From the NCBI RefSeq assembly GCF_002332255.1, contig NZ_NRGW01000001.1:620001-684000 (forward strand): a DNA stretch of 64,000 nt, given 5' to 3'. This DNA comes from Halomonas sp. JB37. Lineage in GTDB: Bacteria; Pseudomonadota; Gammaproteobacteria; Pseudomonadales; Halomonadaceae. A model generated the notes under the pieces. It was not told where the DNA came from. It saw only the letters and a list, made by a program, of their open reading frames with translations, and searched no databases. The position numbers were made by a program, and so were the translations under genes. The number at the start of each line of letters is the position of its first letter. Within the stretch, counting starts at the first letter, position 1. This document shows positions 53,611 to 62,554 of this stretch, in pieces.

Positions 53611-53906
53611 GGGGGCGTCTCCTTGCTGTCTTCCTCGGCGTCGTCCTTGAGATCGTTCTTAGCATCGTCAGGGCCAGCAAAGGGTGTCATGTTTAAGCGT
53701 CCTTCGCTGTCTTCACTGAGTGCCCGCACTTTAAGCTCAGCGGTATCCAGCCGCTGTTGAGCATCACGAGTTAATCGCACGCCCTGCTCAAACGCCGTCA
53801 GCGCATTTTCCAATGAGAGCTCGCCTGATTCTAGGCGTTCGACGATGGTTTCGAGTTGCTCAACCGTCGCGGCAAAATCCTGCGGAGATGATGTGGTGTC
53901 GCTCAT
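53604..53906 (-). CDS. xseB: Exodeoxyribonuclease VII small subunit
   Basis: The 100-residue protein has the XseB core: [40 protein letters not shown] and [11 protein letters not shown]. It pairs with XseA, encoded elsewhere, to degrade single-stranded DNA. The C-terminal ~25 residues are acidic and extra to the family. It is the first gene of xseB-ispA-dxs. Confidence 0.95.
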   Translation of the reverse strand: MSDTTSSPQDFAATVEQLETIVERLESGELSLENALTAFEQGVRLTRDAQQRLDTAELKVRALSEDSEGRLNMTPFAGPDDAKNDLKDDAEEDSKETPPW

Positions 53907-54143
53907 TGGGGTGCCTGCAAGCCGATATTTTTAAATATAGGTACATAGTATACACCGACGCCTGGGGGGGGCGTCTGCCTTTCCATATACGCGAAAGGCG
54001 ACGACTTGCGACAGATTCATCGTTAGCACGCACACTTTTCATCATCTTGAATCGGTCTGAATGAGGCGGGCTGTGCTAGGATATGGGCCTTCCGTGAACC
54101 GATACACGGCGCATGCCGCCGCCCATTAGAGGTTGATTCAGCC

Positions 54144-55388
54144 ATGGCCAAAACGTCCCTGGACAAGAGCAAGATCAAGATCCTGCTACTCGAGGGCGTC
54201 CACCAAAGCGCGGTGGACAATTTTCACACATCAGGTTACGCCAGCATTGAGCACCTGCCGACGTCGCTGGATGAAGATGCGCTGATCGAAAAGATCCGTG
54301 ATGTGCATTTCATCGGCATTCGCTCGAGGACGCAGCTGACTGAGCGCGTTTTCGAAGCGGCAGAGAAGCTGGTGGGCGTTGGCTGTTTCTGTATCGGCAC
54401 CAACCAGGTCGATTTGACGGCAGCGCTGAAGCGCGGCATCGCGGTGTTCAATGCCCCGTACTCCAATACACGCTCCGTGGCTGAACTGGTGCTGGCAGAG
54501 GCAATTATGCTGCTGCGCGGTATTCCTGAGAAAAATGCTCGCGCCCACCAGGGCGGCTGGCTGAAATCAGCGAAAAATTCTCACGAAGCCCGTGGTAAAA
54601 CGCTGGGTATCGTTGGCTACGGCAGTATCGGTGCGCAGCTCTCTGTGCTGGCCGAATCGCTTGGCTTTAACGTTATTTTTTATGACGTCATTGCTAAACT
54701 GGGCATGGGTAATGCCAGCCAAGTGGGCAGCCTTGAAGAGCTGCTGGGTCGTGCGGATGTGGTCAGCTTACACGTGCCCGATCTTGCCTCAACCCGCTGG
54801 ATGATCGGCGCGAAAGAGATTGCGGCCATGAAGCAAGGCGCGATCTTTATCAATGCTGCGCGCGGCAGCGTGGTGGAAATCGAACCGCTGGCGGATGCGA
54901 TTAAAGCGGGCAAACTGAACGGTGCGGCGATTGACGTCTTCCCGGTGGAGCCGAAAGGTAACAACGAGGAGTTCCAAAGTCCGCTGCGTGGTCTAGAAAA
55001 CGTAATTTTGACGCCGCACGTGGGCGGTTCAACCCTGGAAGCTCAGGAGAACATCGGCATTGAAGTGTCAGAAAAACTGATTACGTATTCTGATAACGGC
55101 ACCACCGTGACCTCGGTTAACTTCCCTGAAGTGGCGCTGCCTGCACACCCAGACAAGCACCGCCTGCTGCATATTCATGACAACGTACCGGGCGTGCTGT
55201 CGCAGATTAACCGTGTGTTGTCTGAAAATGGCATCAACATCTCCGGCCAGTATCTGCAGACCAATGAGAAAGTCGGCTATGTGGTTATTGATGTCGATAA
55301 AGCCTACGGCCCTCAAGCGCTGGAAGCATTGAAGCAGGTAGATCACACGCTAAAAATTCGTGCGCTCTACTCGTCTCACAACAGCTAG
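54144..55388 (+). CDS. serA: D-3-phosphoglycerate dehydrogenase
   Basis: SerA starts serine synthesis from 3-phosphoglycerate. The 414-residue protein has the NAD-binding LGIVGYGSIGAQLSVLAESL, the catalytic regions FINAARGSVVEI and LTPHVGGSTLEAQENI, and a C-terminal ACT domain (NVPGVLSQINRVLSENGINI), which usually allows serine feedback. The size matches the E. coli type. A strong terminator follows. Confidence 0.97.
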   Translation: MAKTSLDKSKIKILLLEGVHQSAVDNFHTSGYASIEHLPTSLDEDALIEKIRDVHFIGIRSRTQLTERVFEAAEKLVGVGCFCIGTNQVDLTAALKRGIAVFNAPYSNTRSVAELVLAEAIMLLRGIPEKNARAHQGGWLKSAKNSHEARGKTLGIVGYGSIGAQLSVLAESLGFNVIFYDVIAKLGMGNASQVGSLEELLGRADVVSLHVPDLASTRWMIGAKEIAAMKQGAIFINAARGSVVEIEPLADAIKAGKLNGAAIDVFPVEPKGNNEEFQSPLRGLENVILTPHVGGSTLEAQENIGIEVSEKLITYSDNGTTVTSVNFPEVALPAHPDKHRLLHIHDNVPGVLSQINRVLSENGINISGQYLQTNEKVGYVVIDVDKAYGPQALEALKQVDHTLKIRALYSSHNS

Positions 55389-55415
55389 CGCTTAGCAGTA
55401 AAAGCCGCCGCATAA

Positions 55416-55445
55416 AAAACGGCGCCTCTTTTGAGGCGCCGTTTT
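55416..55445. terminator. Bidirectional terminator between serA and pirin
   Basis: AAAACGGCGCCTC and GAGGCGCCGTTTT form a perfect 13-bp stem with a TTTT loop. A and T runs flank it, so it should work for both convergent genes. Confidence 0.93.
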
Positions 55446-55460
55446 GGTTGGTGCAGGCTA

Positions 55461-56150
55461 TTAAGCTAGGTCAAACAGCAGCACTTCGCCCGCTTCTTTA
55501 CCGGTGAGGGTAATCATCTCTTCCGGCTGAAAAGCGGCTGCGTCGCCTGCGCCGAGCGTTTCACCGTTAATTTCCATGGTGCCGTTAACAACATGCAGCC
55601 AGGCATGACGGGTGGGTGGTGTAGTCGTGCTTTCCCCTGCCGCGAACAGCCCTGCGTAAAGGTTAACATCCTGGTTAATGCCCACAGACCCATCGCGGCC
55701 TTCTTCAGATGCCACCAGACGCCACTTTCCCTGCCGCTCAGCCGGCGTGAAGGCTTTCTGCTCGTAGCTGGGAGCAATGCCCAGCTGTTTTGGCTCAATC
55801 CATATCTGCAGAAAATGCAGATCGGATTGCTCAGAATGGTTGAACTCGCTGTGCTGCACGCCGGTGCCTGCCGACATGCGCTGCACGTCGCCTGGGCGCA
55901 TCACTTCACCGTTGCCCATATTGTCTTTGTGCTCCATTTCCCCTTCCAGCACGTAGGAGATAATCTCCATGTCCCGGTGGGAGTGAGCGCCAAAACCATG
56001 GCCGCCCGTCACGCGGTCTTCATTGATAACGCGCAGGGCACGAAATCCCATGTGCTTTGGATCAACGTAGTTGGCGAAGGAAAAGGTATGGTAAGAGCGT
56101 AGCCAGCCGTGGTCAGCGTAGCCGCGCTCATTGGCTCGACGAATAATCAT
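55461..56150 (-). CDS. Pirin family protein (YhhW-like)
   Basis: The 229-residue bicupin begins MIIRRANERGYADHGWLRSY, with FANYVDPKHMGFRALRVINE, DRVTGGHGFGAHSHRDMEII and VLEGEMEHKDNMGN. The histidines and glutamate of the N-terminal cupin bind a metal. E. coli YhhW has quercetin dioxygenase activity in vitro; the in vivo role is unclear. The gene is single. Confidence 0.93.
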   Translation of the reverse strand: MIIRRANERGYADHGWLRSYHTFSFANYVDPKHMGFRALRVINEDRVTGGHGFGAHSHRDMEIISYVLEGEMEHKDNMGNGEVMRPGDVQRMSAGTGVQHSEFNHSEQSDLHFLQIWIEPKQLGIAPSYEQKAFTPAERQGKWRLVASEEGRDGSVGINQDVNLYAGLFAAGESTTTPPTRHAWLHVVNGTMEINGETLGAGDAAAFQPEEMITLTGKEAGEVLLFDLA

Positions 56151-56380
56151 GGTTTACTCCCTAGAATGCGTGGGGTGGAATAGCCCCAATATACGCTTCG
56201 TTGGAGCGGCGTGGGGTGAAGGTTTCAGTACGATCTCGTCGAATAAATCGATGGGTTGAACTCGCCGTTTAATCCCCCGGCTAATGCATCCAAGATTCAA
56301 GCGAGCAGCGCTTTAGGGTAGAATGTGCGCGATTATTCACCCGGTCCGCCCTTTGCGAGGGCGACTACCAGGAGCTTCAC

Positions 56381-57355
56381 ATGTCAGTAGCCACCACAAT
56401 CTCCAGTACGCCCCCCAGTCCCATGCCGCCCACCGTGGTCGCGGCGCTGTATAAATTTGTTACTTTGAACGACTTTGAAGCACTGCGTGATCCGCTGCAC
56501 CAAACAATGCTGGATAACGGCGTGACGGGCACCTTGCTGCTTGCTAAAGAAGGCATTAACGGCACGGTGGCGGGCAGCCGTACCGGCATTGATGCGCTGC
56601 TTAGCTGGCTGACTGCCGACTCGCGCCTGGCTGACATTGATCATAAAGAGTCTTACTGCGATGAAACGCCGTTCTATCGCACTAAGGTGAAACTTAAAAA
56701 AGAGATCGTGACGCTAGGCGTGCCGGATATTGACCCCAACGACACCGTTGGCACCTACGTTGAGCCAGAAGACTGGAACGCCGTTATTGCCGACCCGGAA
56801 GTGTTGGTGATCGATACGCGCAATGACTATGAAGTGGCCATCGGCAGCTTTGAGCGCGCGATAGACCCGAAGACCACGACCTTTCGGGAATTCCCTGAGT
56901 ATGTGCGCGAGCACTACGACCCCGAAAAGCATAAAAAAGTGGCCATGTTCTGCACCGGCGGTATTCGTTGCGAAAAAGCCTCGAGCTTTATGCTAAAAGA
57001 AGGCTTTGAAGAGGTTTATCACCTAAAGGGCGGCGTGCTGAACTACCTGGAGAAAGTCCCGGAAGAGCAGTCGCTGTGGCGCGGCGAGTGCTTTGTGTTC
57101 GATAACCGCGTCACGGTACGCCACGATTTAAGCAAAGGTGAGTTTGAGCAGTGCCACGCCTGCCGTATGCCGATCTCTGCCGACGACATGCAGTCTTCTG
57201 CCTTTGAGCCCGGCATTAGCTGCCCCCACTGTATTGATTCGCTGCCCGAGAAAACCCGCGCCGCTGCGCGCGAACGCCAGCGGCAGATTGAGCTTGCCAA
57301 GTCTCGTGGCGAGCCCCACCCCTTAGGGCGCGACACGCGCAAAATGAAGAAGTAG
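56381..57355 (+). CDS. trhO: tRNA uridine(34) hydroxylase TrhO (YceA, rhodanese)
   Basis: TrhO hydroxylates U34 of some tRNAs at the start of cmo5U/mo5U synthesis. The 324-residue protein has an N-terminal ferredoxin-like part ([20 protein letters not shown]) and a rhodanese domain with active Cys in [20 protein letters not shown]. Cysteine pairs are C-terminal ([14 protein letters not shown]). An AGGAGC ribosome site precedes the ATG. Confidence 0.94.
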   Translation: MSVATTISSTPPSPMPPTVVAALYKFVTLNDFEALRDPLHQTMLDNGVTGTLLLAKEGINGTVAGSRTGIDALLSWLTADSRLADIDHKESYCDETPFYRTKVKLKKEIVTLGVPDIDPNDTVGTYVEPEDWNAVIADPEVLVIDTRNDYEVAIGSFERAIDPKTTTFREFPEYVREHYDPEKHKKVAMFCTGGIRCEKASSFMLKEGFEEVYHLKGGVLNYLEKVPEEQSLWRGECFVFDNRVTVRHDLSKGEFEQCHACRMPISADDMQSSAFEPGISCPHCIDSLPEKTRAAARERQRQIELAKSRGEPHPLGRDTRKMKK

Positions 57356-57420
57356 CGACCAATACGCGCGCCTTGTGCGCTAGACTGATGGGCCATGTGC
57401 TACTCAAATTGGAGTTCATC

Positions 57421-58236
57421 ATGCCCATCATCTCTACCGGCTCATCGTCTGCAGGTGCCTCTGCCTCCCTTCTGCAACGCAGCGACCATTTAGGCGTCAC
57501 AACGCTAACCATGCGCGCGCCTGAGCGTTTTAATGCGCTCTCTGAAGCCATGCTGCAAGCCTTTCAGCACGCGTTAGCCGAGATTGCCGACGATAGCAGC
57601 GTACGCTGTGTTGTGATCGCCGCAGAAGGTAAGGCCTTTTGTGCCGGGCATGATTTAAAGCAGATGCGCGCCAACCCCACTAAAGCTTACTACCAAGCGC
57701 TGTTTACCCGCTGTAGCGAGGTAATGCAGGCCATTGTTAACCTGCCTGTGCCGGTGATTGCTAAGGTCCAGGGCATTGCCACTGCTGCTGGCTGTCAACT
57801 GGTGGCGAGCTGCGATTTGGCGGTCGCTGCGCGCAGCGCTCGGTTTGCCGTGTCGGGCATTAGTGTGGGGCTATTTTGCTCTACGCCCGCCGTGGCACTG
57901 TCACGCAACGTGGCGCGTAAACGCGCCATGGAAATGCTGCTCACCGGCGAGTTTATCAGCGCCGAGCAGGCGGCCGAGTGGGGGCTGATTAACCGAGTGG
58001 CCGAAGATGACGCGTTGGATGAAGCTCTTGCGGCATTGACCACGAGCATTTGTGCTAAAAGCACCGTGGCGGTGCGTACCGGCAAAGCAATGTTTGCTCG
58101 TCAGCTTGCCATGCCACTTGATGAGGCTTATGCGTTTGCGGGTGAAACGATGGCCTGTAATATGCTGGCCGAGGATGTGGGCGAAGGCATTGATGCGTTT
58201 ATCGGCAAGCGGCCACCGCAGTGGCAGCATCGTTAA
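57421..58236 (+). CDS. Enoyl-CoA hydratase/isomerase family protein
   Basis: From the ATG at 57421 (MPIISTGSSSAGASASLLQR) the product is 271 residues. It has the crotonase fold: LTMRAPERFNALSEAMLQAF, the oxyanion-hole VIAAEGKAFCAGHDLKQM, and IATAAGCQLVASCDLAVAAR. At the usual second catalytic site (around residue 130-145) Glu/Asp pairs are not obvious, so it may be an isomerase or an EchA variant rather than a true hydratase. A TTGGAG ribosome site supports 57421 over the TTG at 57373. Confidence 0.88.
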   Translation: MPIISTGSSSAGASASLLQRSDHLGVTTLTMRAPERFNALSEAMLQAFQHALAEIADDSSVRCVVIAAEGKAFCAGHDLKQMRANPTKAYYQALFTRCSEVMQAIVNLPVPVIAKVQGIATAAGCQLVASCDLAVAARSARFAVSGISVGLFCSTPAVALSRNVARKRAMEMLLTGEFISAEQAAEWGLINRVAEDDALDEALAALTTSICAKSTVAVRTGKAMFARQLAMPLDEAYAFAGETMACNMLAEDVGEGIDAFIGKRPPQWQHR

Positions 58237-58346
58237 CGTTACGCTGCTGCTTTAGTGGAATTCGTTTCCGTAAACGCGACAGCGGTCACATTGGCACGTT
58301 ATCCTGATGCCCTGTTTATGTTTAGAAATGTATGTTTAGAAATAGT

Positions 58347-58421
58347 GTTTTCAGGAACGGTATTGTCAGAAATGCTGTTTTCAGGGACGGCGTCTTCAGG
58401 AAAGGCGCTTTTAAGATAGTC
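58347..58421. repeat. Five-unit degenerate 15-bp tandem repeat upstream of the IclR gene
   Basis: The consecutive 15-mers GTTTTCAGGAACGGT, ATTGTCAGAAATGCT, GTTTTCAGGGACGGC, GTCTTCAGGAAAGGC and GCTTTTAAGATAGTC cover 58347-58421. Shorter related blocks (GTTTAGAAATGTAT) lie just upstream. The array sits 44 bp before the GTG start of the regulator. Confidence 0.7.
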
Positions 58422-58464
58422 TTTTAAAGTCGTTTTTTAAGAGAGCCTTTTAGGAGAGAGCCCG

Positions 58465-59286
58465 GTGAGTGAAGCCAAACGCAGGACGGTCGGTCGTCCG
58501 GCGAGTACCGCCAAAGCCAGCGGGGGCCATAGCCAGTCGCTAGTACGTGGCTTAACGCTGATGGAGCATCTCGCGGCCAGCCCGCTAGGCTTAGCGCTGT
58601 CAGAAGTAGCAGAGATGGCTGAGCTTGCGCCCTCGACGACCCATCGGCTGCTACAGGCGCTACAAAGCCAAGGCTTTGTGACGCAAGAAAATGAGCAAGG
58701 TCTGTGGCGGATCGATGTCAAAACCTTCCGTATCGGCAACAGCTTTTTGGAAGCGCGCGACGTAGTAGCGACCAGCCGACCATTTTTGCGTCGGCTAACG
58801 GCCGAAACGGCCGAAACCGCTAACGTGGGCATTCGCGATGGGGCAACGGCCGTATTTCTTGCCCAGCACGAGTCGCCTCAGATGATGCGCATGATTACTC
58901 GCCTGGGCTCGCGTGCGCCGCTGCACGCCTCGGGTGTGGGTAAAGCGCTGCTGGCGTGGATGCCCGATGATGAGCGCCTGCAACTGCTGGAACAAGGCGA
59001 GCTTGTACGAGTAACGACCAATACGCTCTATCAGCCCGACACGCTGCAAGCGGAGATGGCGAAAATTCGCGCGCAGGGCTTTGCCTGTGACCGCGAGGAG
59101 CATGCCATTGGCCTGCACTGTGTGGCTGCCTGTGTGTTTGATGAACACGGCACACCGATGGCGGCGATATCCGTTTCAGGCCCGATGGCAAGGATTCCCG
59201 AAACGCGTTTGCTGACCTTGGGCGAACTGGTTCGTCAAACCGCCGATGAAATTACCCAGCAGCTGGGCGGGCAAGTGCCGCGCTAG
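58465..59286 (+). CDS. IclR-family transcriptional regulator
   Basis: The 273-residue protein has an N-terminal winged helix (SLVRGLTLMEHLAASPLGLA, then SEVAEMAELAPSTTHRLLQA) and a C-terminal IclR effector domain (RLGSRAPLHASGVGKALLAW, GFACDREEHAIGLHCVAACV). The GTG start follows TTTAGGAG. It probably controls a catabolic operon, but no obvious target lies next to it; the enoyl-CoA hydratase upstream is a candidate. Confidence 0.92.
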   Translation: MSEAKRRTVGRPASTAKASGGHSQSLVRGLTLMEHLAASPLGLALSEVAEMAELAPSTTHRLLQALQSQGFVTQENEQGLWRIDVKTFRIGNSFLEARDVVATSRPFLRRLTAETAETANVGIRDGATAVFLAQHESPQMMRMITRLGSRAPLHASGVGKALLAWMPDDERLQLLEQGELVRVTTNTLYQPDTLQAEMAKIRAQGFACDREEHAIGLHCVAACVFDEHGTPMAAISVSGPMARIPETRLLTLGELVRQTADEITQQLGGQVPR

Positions 59287-59342
59287 CGTAGGCATACCGA
59301 GGCTATGGTTGCACAACGATACTGAGCCTGTTTTTTGTCGCC

Positions 59343-59750
59343 TTGGTGAGCGCTACGCTGTTACCCGGTGGGTCTGAGGTGTGGCTAGCACGGCTTTGGT
59401 GCGTGGGTGAGCCTACGCTTGCTCTGTGGTGCGTGGCGACGATGGGCAATACGCTGGGCAGCATGATCAACGTTGCGATGGGGCGCTATGCTCGCCGGTT
59501 TCAAGACCGCCGCTGGTTTCCGGCATCGCCACGTAGCCTGGCGCGTGCCGAGGGTTGGTATCATCGGTTTGGTGAAATGAGTCTACTGGTGTCATGGGCG
59601 CCGATTATCGGTGATCCGCTCACGGTTCTCGCCGGCGTGTTTCGGCTGCCCTGGTGGCGGGCGTTAGCATGGATTGTGGTTGCCAAGGGTGCTCGTTACG
59701 CCCTGGTGCTGCTATTGGCGAATCAATGGCTGGCACCGTACTGTCAGTGA
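59343..59750 (+). CDS. YqaA-family membrane protein, start uncertain
   Basis: The product has ATLLPGGSEVWLARLWCVGE, FGEMSLLVSWAPIIGDPLTV and LAGVFRLPWWRALAWIVVAK, typical of the YqaA/DedA-related small membrane family with three or four helices. The called TTG start removes half the first helix. In frame upstream lie TTT TTT GTC GCC preceded by CTG AGC CTG and ATA, giving LSLFFVALVSATLLPGGSE. Homologues usually begin with a Met just before this point, so the true start may be a rare CTG or ATA codon near 59318-59324, or the start codon has mutated. Function unknown. Confidence 0.8.
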   Translation: MVSATLLPGGSEVWLARLWCVGEPTLALWCVATMGNTLGSMINVAMGRYARRFQDRRWFPASPRSLARAEGWYHRFGEMSLLVSWAPIIGDPLTVLAGVFRLPWWRALAWIVVAKGARYALVLLLANQWLAPYCQ

Positions 59751-59887
59751 AACACCTTGTTAATCAAGTCGTGTTACCCTGTACAGCTTTATAATCGGCT
59801 GAAGTTGTCAGTGTCGGTAATATCGGTTGCGTAACACGCTGCAGCCGTTAGATTGAAAAGAATACTCACCCAAAAGGAGGTTAAGGT

Positions 59888-62302
59888 GTGAAGCCACTTC
59901 GTTTATTACCCTGGCTAGGTGTCTGGCTGCTGGCAATGATTGCCTTAATGGCTACCCCAGCAATGGCGCAGGGCACGCCTAGTGAATCGGCCAATGCCGA
60001 TAGTTCAGCCTCATCTGCGCAGGCAGAGCCTACCTCCTACGAGGCATTGGCGGGTCTTTTAGAGAACGAGCAGTCGCGACAAGAGCTGATTGATATGCTG
60101 CGCAATCAAGCCTCAGCGCTGCCCGCTGATATTGCCACTGAACTATCGCCTGAAGCCGCCGCAGAAGGTAGCCAGCTGGCGCCGGAAGATGTATCCCTGC
60201 CGCGGCAGTTGGCGGAGCTTACCAGCCGCGTGGTGAGTGATGTGGGTGGGCAGTTTGAGCAAGTGGCGAGCATCTTGGGAGGCCTGTTTTCGGGGCAAGG
60301 GGCCGATAGCGTCTTTGATGTGGCAGCCTTCACCAGCGCAGCGATCAATCTGGGCATCGTGATTGTCGCGACATTTGCAATGTTTATTATTTTCAGGCGG
60401 TTAGCAAAGCCGCTGTTTACTAAGATAAGCGGTTGGTCGCTCAATGGCAGCAACTTAACACCGGTATTGCGCTTAATTGGCTGCGTGGTGATTGCCGCGG
60501 TTATCGATGTGCTGCTGATTGCCCTTGCCTATGTGGGCGGCAATTTGTTGGCCACTTTTGCGGTAGGTGAAACCGGTGAACTTTCCACTCGCGCTTCACT
60601 GTTTTTAAATGCTTTCCTAATTATCGAATTGCTTAAAGCCGCAGTGCGGATGCTGTTCTCTTCGCGCTATGAAGGGCTGCGCCTGCTGCCTATTTCGGCC
60701 CAGGAAGCATCCTACTGGAACCGCTGGCTGGCTCGTCTGATTGGCATCGTTGGTTACGGCCTAATGGTCGTGGTGCCGCTGGTGAACTTCTATCTGGCCG
60801 CATCGCTTGGTCAGGCTGTCGGTACGCTGATCATGTTAATGGCGTTCATTTACGCCGTCGGCTTTGTGTTTAAAAACCGTGTGCGCGTGCGTAATAATCT
60901 TAACGCGACCGCATCGAGAACAACGATGACGGCCAGCCGTGTCTCACTGCAGCTGTTTGCACGCACCTGGCATCTATTCGCACTGTTTTACTTCCTGATG
61001 GTGTTTGTACTGACGTTAACTCGCCCTGGCGATGCGTTGCCGTTTGTTATGTTCGCCACGCTGAAGACGTTAGCAGCCGTTGTGATCGGGCTATTGGTAT
61101 CCACTTTCCTGACGCAGACGATTGGCCGCCGCATCACGCTGTCAGACGATCTGCGTCGTAAACTGCCGCTGCTTGAAACGCGGCTAAACAGCTATGTGCC
61201 TAATGCGCTGCGCGTGCTGCGCACGATCATTTTGGTCGTGGTCATCATGCTGGTGCTGAACGCCTGGGGCGCCTTTAATTTAGCCGCCTGGTACGCCTCT
61301 GAGCGTGGCGCGAACTTAGTCGGTAACCTAACCGGCGTTGCCGTTATTTTGATTGTTTCACTCGCTGTTTGGCTGTGCTTGGCAAGCTTGATTGAGCACA
61401 AACTCAACCCGGAAACGGGCATGGGTGAGCCTTCTGCACGAGCGAAAACGCTGCTCAGCCTGTTCCGTAATGCGCTGGCCATTGCCATGGTGACCATTAC
61501 CGGCATGATTGTGCTGTCGGAAATTGGCATCAATATTGGCCCGCTAATTGCCGGTGCCGGTGTGCTCGGTTTGGCGATTGGTTTTGGCGCCCAGAAGCTC
61601 GTTCAAGACGTGATTACAGGCGTGTTTATCCAGGTCGAAAACGCAATGAATACCGGCGATGTCGTCACCGTGGGTGGCGTTACCGGCACCGCTGAAAAGC
61701 TTAGCATCCGCTCTGTAGGGATCCGTGATCTTTCGGGTACCTATCACATTGTGCCGTTCTCAAGCGTCGACACCGTCTCTAACTATATGCGTGAGTTTGG
61801 TAATCACGTTGGCGAGTACGGCATTGCGTACCGTGAAAGCATTGACGGCGCCATTGAGCAGCTCAAACTTGCCTTTGAAGATCTCAAAGCCAGCGAGGAG
61901 CATAGCCATAAGCTGTTGGCCGATATGACGGTGGCAGGCGTAGTCGCCTTGGCAGACAGCTCCGTGAACATCCGCGTGGTGATTAAAACCACGCCGGGCG
62001 ATCAGTGGGGCGTTGGCCGTGCCTACAACCGTTTGGTCAAGCTGCGCTTTGATGAGGCGGGTATCGAGATTCCGTTCCCGCATACGACGCTCTACTTCGG
62101 GCAAGATAAAACCGGCTCTGCGCCGCCCGCGAACTTACGGGTTATGCAGCAAGCCTTTACGATTGATGGTAGCCCCGCTGGGCAGCCTAAAACCGGTGAT
62201 CTCTCCACGACGGATGACCGGTTTGACCCTCGCAGCCGTCAATCAGCCCCTGAAACGATTGAGCATGAAAAGCCTGACCATGATGATGTGGATGAAACCT
62301 AA
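59888..62302 (+). CDS. Large MscS-type mechanosensitive channel (YbiO-like)
   Basis: The 804-residue protein has a signal peptide (AMIALMATPAMAQGT), a periplasmic helical region, about ten transmembrane helices and a C-terminal MscS core: GAGVLGLAIGFGAQKLVQDV, ITGVFIQVENAMNTGDVVTV and IVPFSSVDTVSNYMREFG. It should open on osmotic downshock to release solutes, important in a halophile that accumulates compatible solutes. The GTG start follows a full AAGGAGG site at 59874-59880. A hairpin follows the stop. Confidence 0.92.
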   Translation: MKPLRLLPWLGVWLLAMIALMATPAMAQGTPSESANADSSASSAQAEPTSYEALAGLLENEQSRQELIDMLRNQASALPADIATELSPEAAAEGSQLAPEDVSLPRQLAELTSRVVSDVGGQFEQVASILGGLFSGQGADSVFDVAAFTSAAINLGIVIVATFAMFIIFRRLAKPLFTKISGWSLNGSNLTPVLRLIGCVVIAAVIDVLLIALAYVGGNLLATFAVGETGELSTRASLFLNAFLIIELLKAAVRMLFSSRYEGLRLLPISAQEASYWNRWLARLIGIVGYGLMVVVPLVNFYLAASLGQAVGTLIMLMAFIYAVGFVFKNRVRVRNNLNATASRTTMTASRVSLQLFARTWHLFALFYFLMVFVLTLTRPGDALPFVMFATLKTLAAVVIGLLVSTFLTQTIGRRITLSDDLRRKLPLLETRLNSYVPNALRVLRTIILVVVIMLVLNAWGAFNLAAWYASERGANLVGNLTGVAVILIVSLAVWLCLASLIEHKLNPETGMGEPSARAKTLLSLFRNALAIAMVTITGMIVLSEIGINIGPLIAGAGVLGLAIGFGAQKLVQDVITGVFIQVENAMNTGDVVTVGGVTGTAEKLSIRSVGIRDLSGTYHIVPFSSVDTVSNYMREFGNHVGEYGIAYRESIDGAIEQLKLAFEDLKASEEHSHKLLADMTVAGVVALADSSVNIRVVIKTTPGDQWGVGRAYNRLVKLRFDEAGIEIPFPHTTLYFGQDKTGSAPPANLRVMQQAFTIDGSPAGQPKTGDLSTTDDRFDPRSRQSAPETIEHEKPDHDDVDET

Positions 62303-62324
62303 TCCGTTGTTATCTTAACTCTCA

Positions 62325-62350
62325 GTGAGGCCGCCTACGGGCGGCCTCAC
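62325..62350. terminator. Hairpin after the MscS-type gene
   Basis: GTGAGGCCGCC (62325-62335), loop TACG, and GGCGGCCTCAC (62340-62350) form a perfect 11-bp stem with a tetraloop, 22 bp past the stop. No U tract follows, but the stem is very stable. Confidence 0.8.
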
Positions 62351-62554
62351 TGCGTTATAGTCAGCGTGCTTTCTTTGCTTGCGCTTCATTCCTTGGCCGC
62401 GATTGTTTGCTTTGAGCGTTTCATCGACTGTCGCTTCATCCGACATGCATTCCAGTTTGGCATGCATTGAGCGTTTTTTTTCGTTTGTGATCTACCGCTT
62501 GAATTTGCTTTGATAAGGGCATTAATCCTTGAATGACAGAGAGAAGCAACGGCG
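62351..62554. other. Gap before the aminotransferase gene
   Basis: The gap contains repeated TGCATT/GCTTCATTCC-like words and a CATGCATT pair at about 62450-62467, reminiscent of the short repeats elsewhere in the core region, but with no clean period. No gene is seen. Confidence 0.4.
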
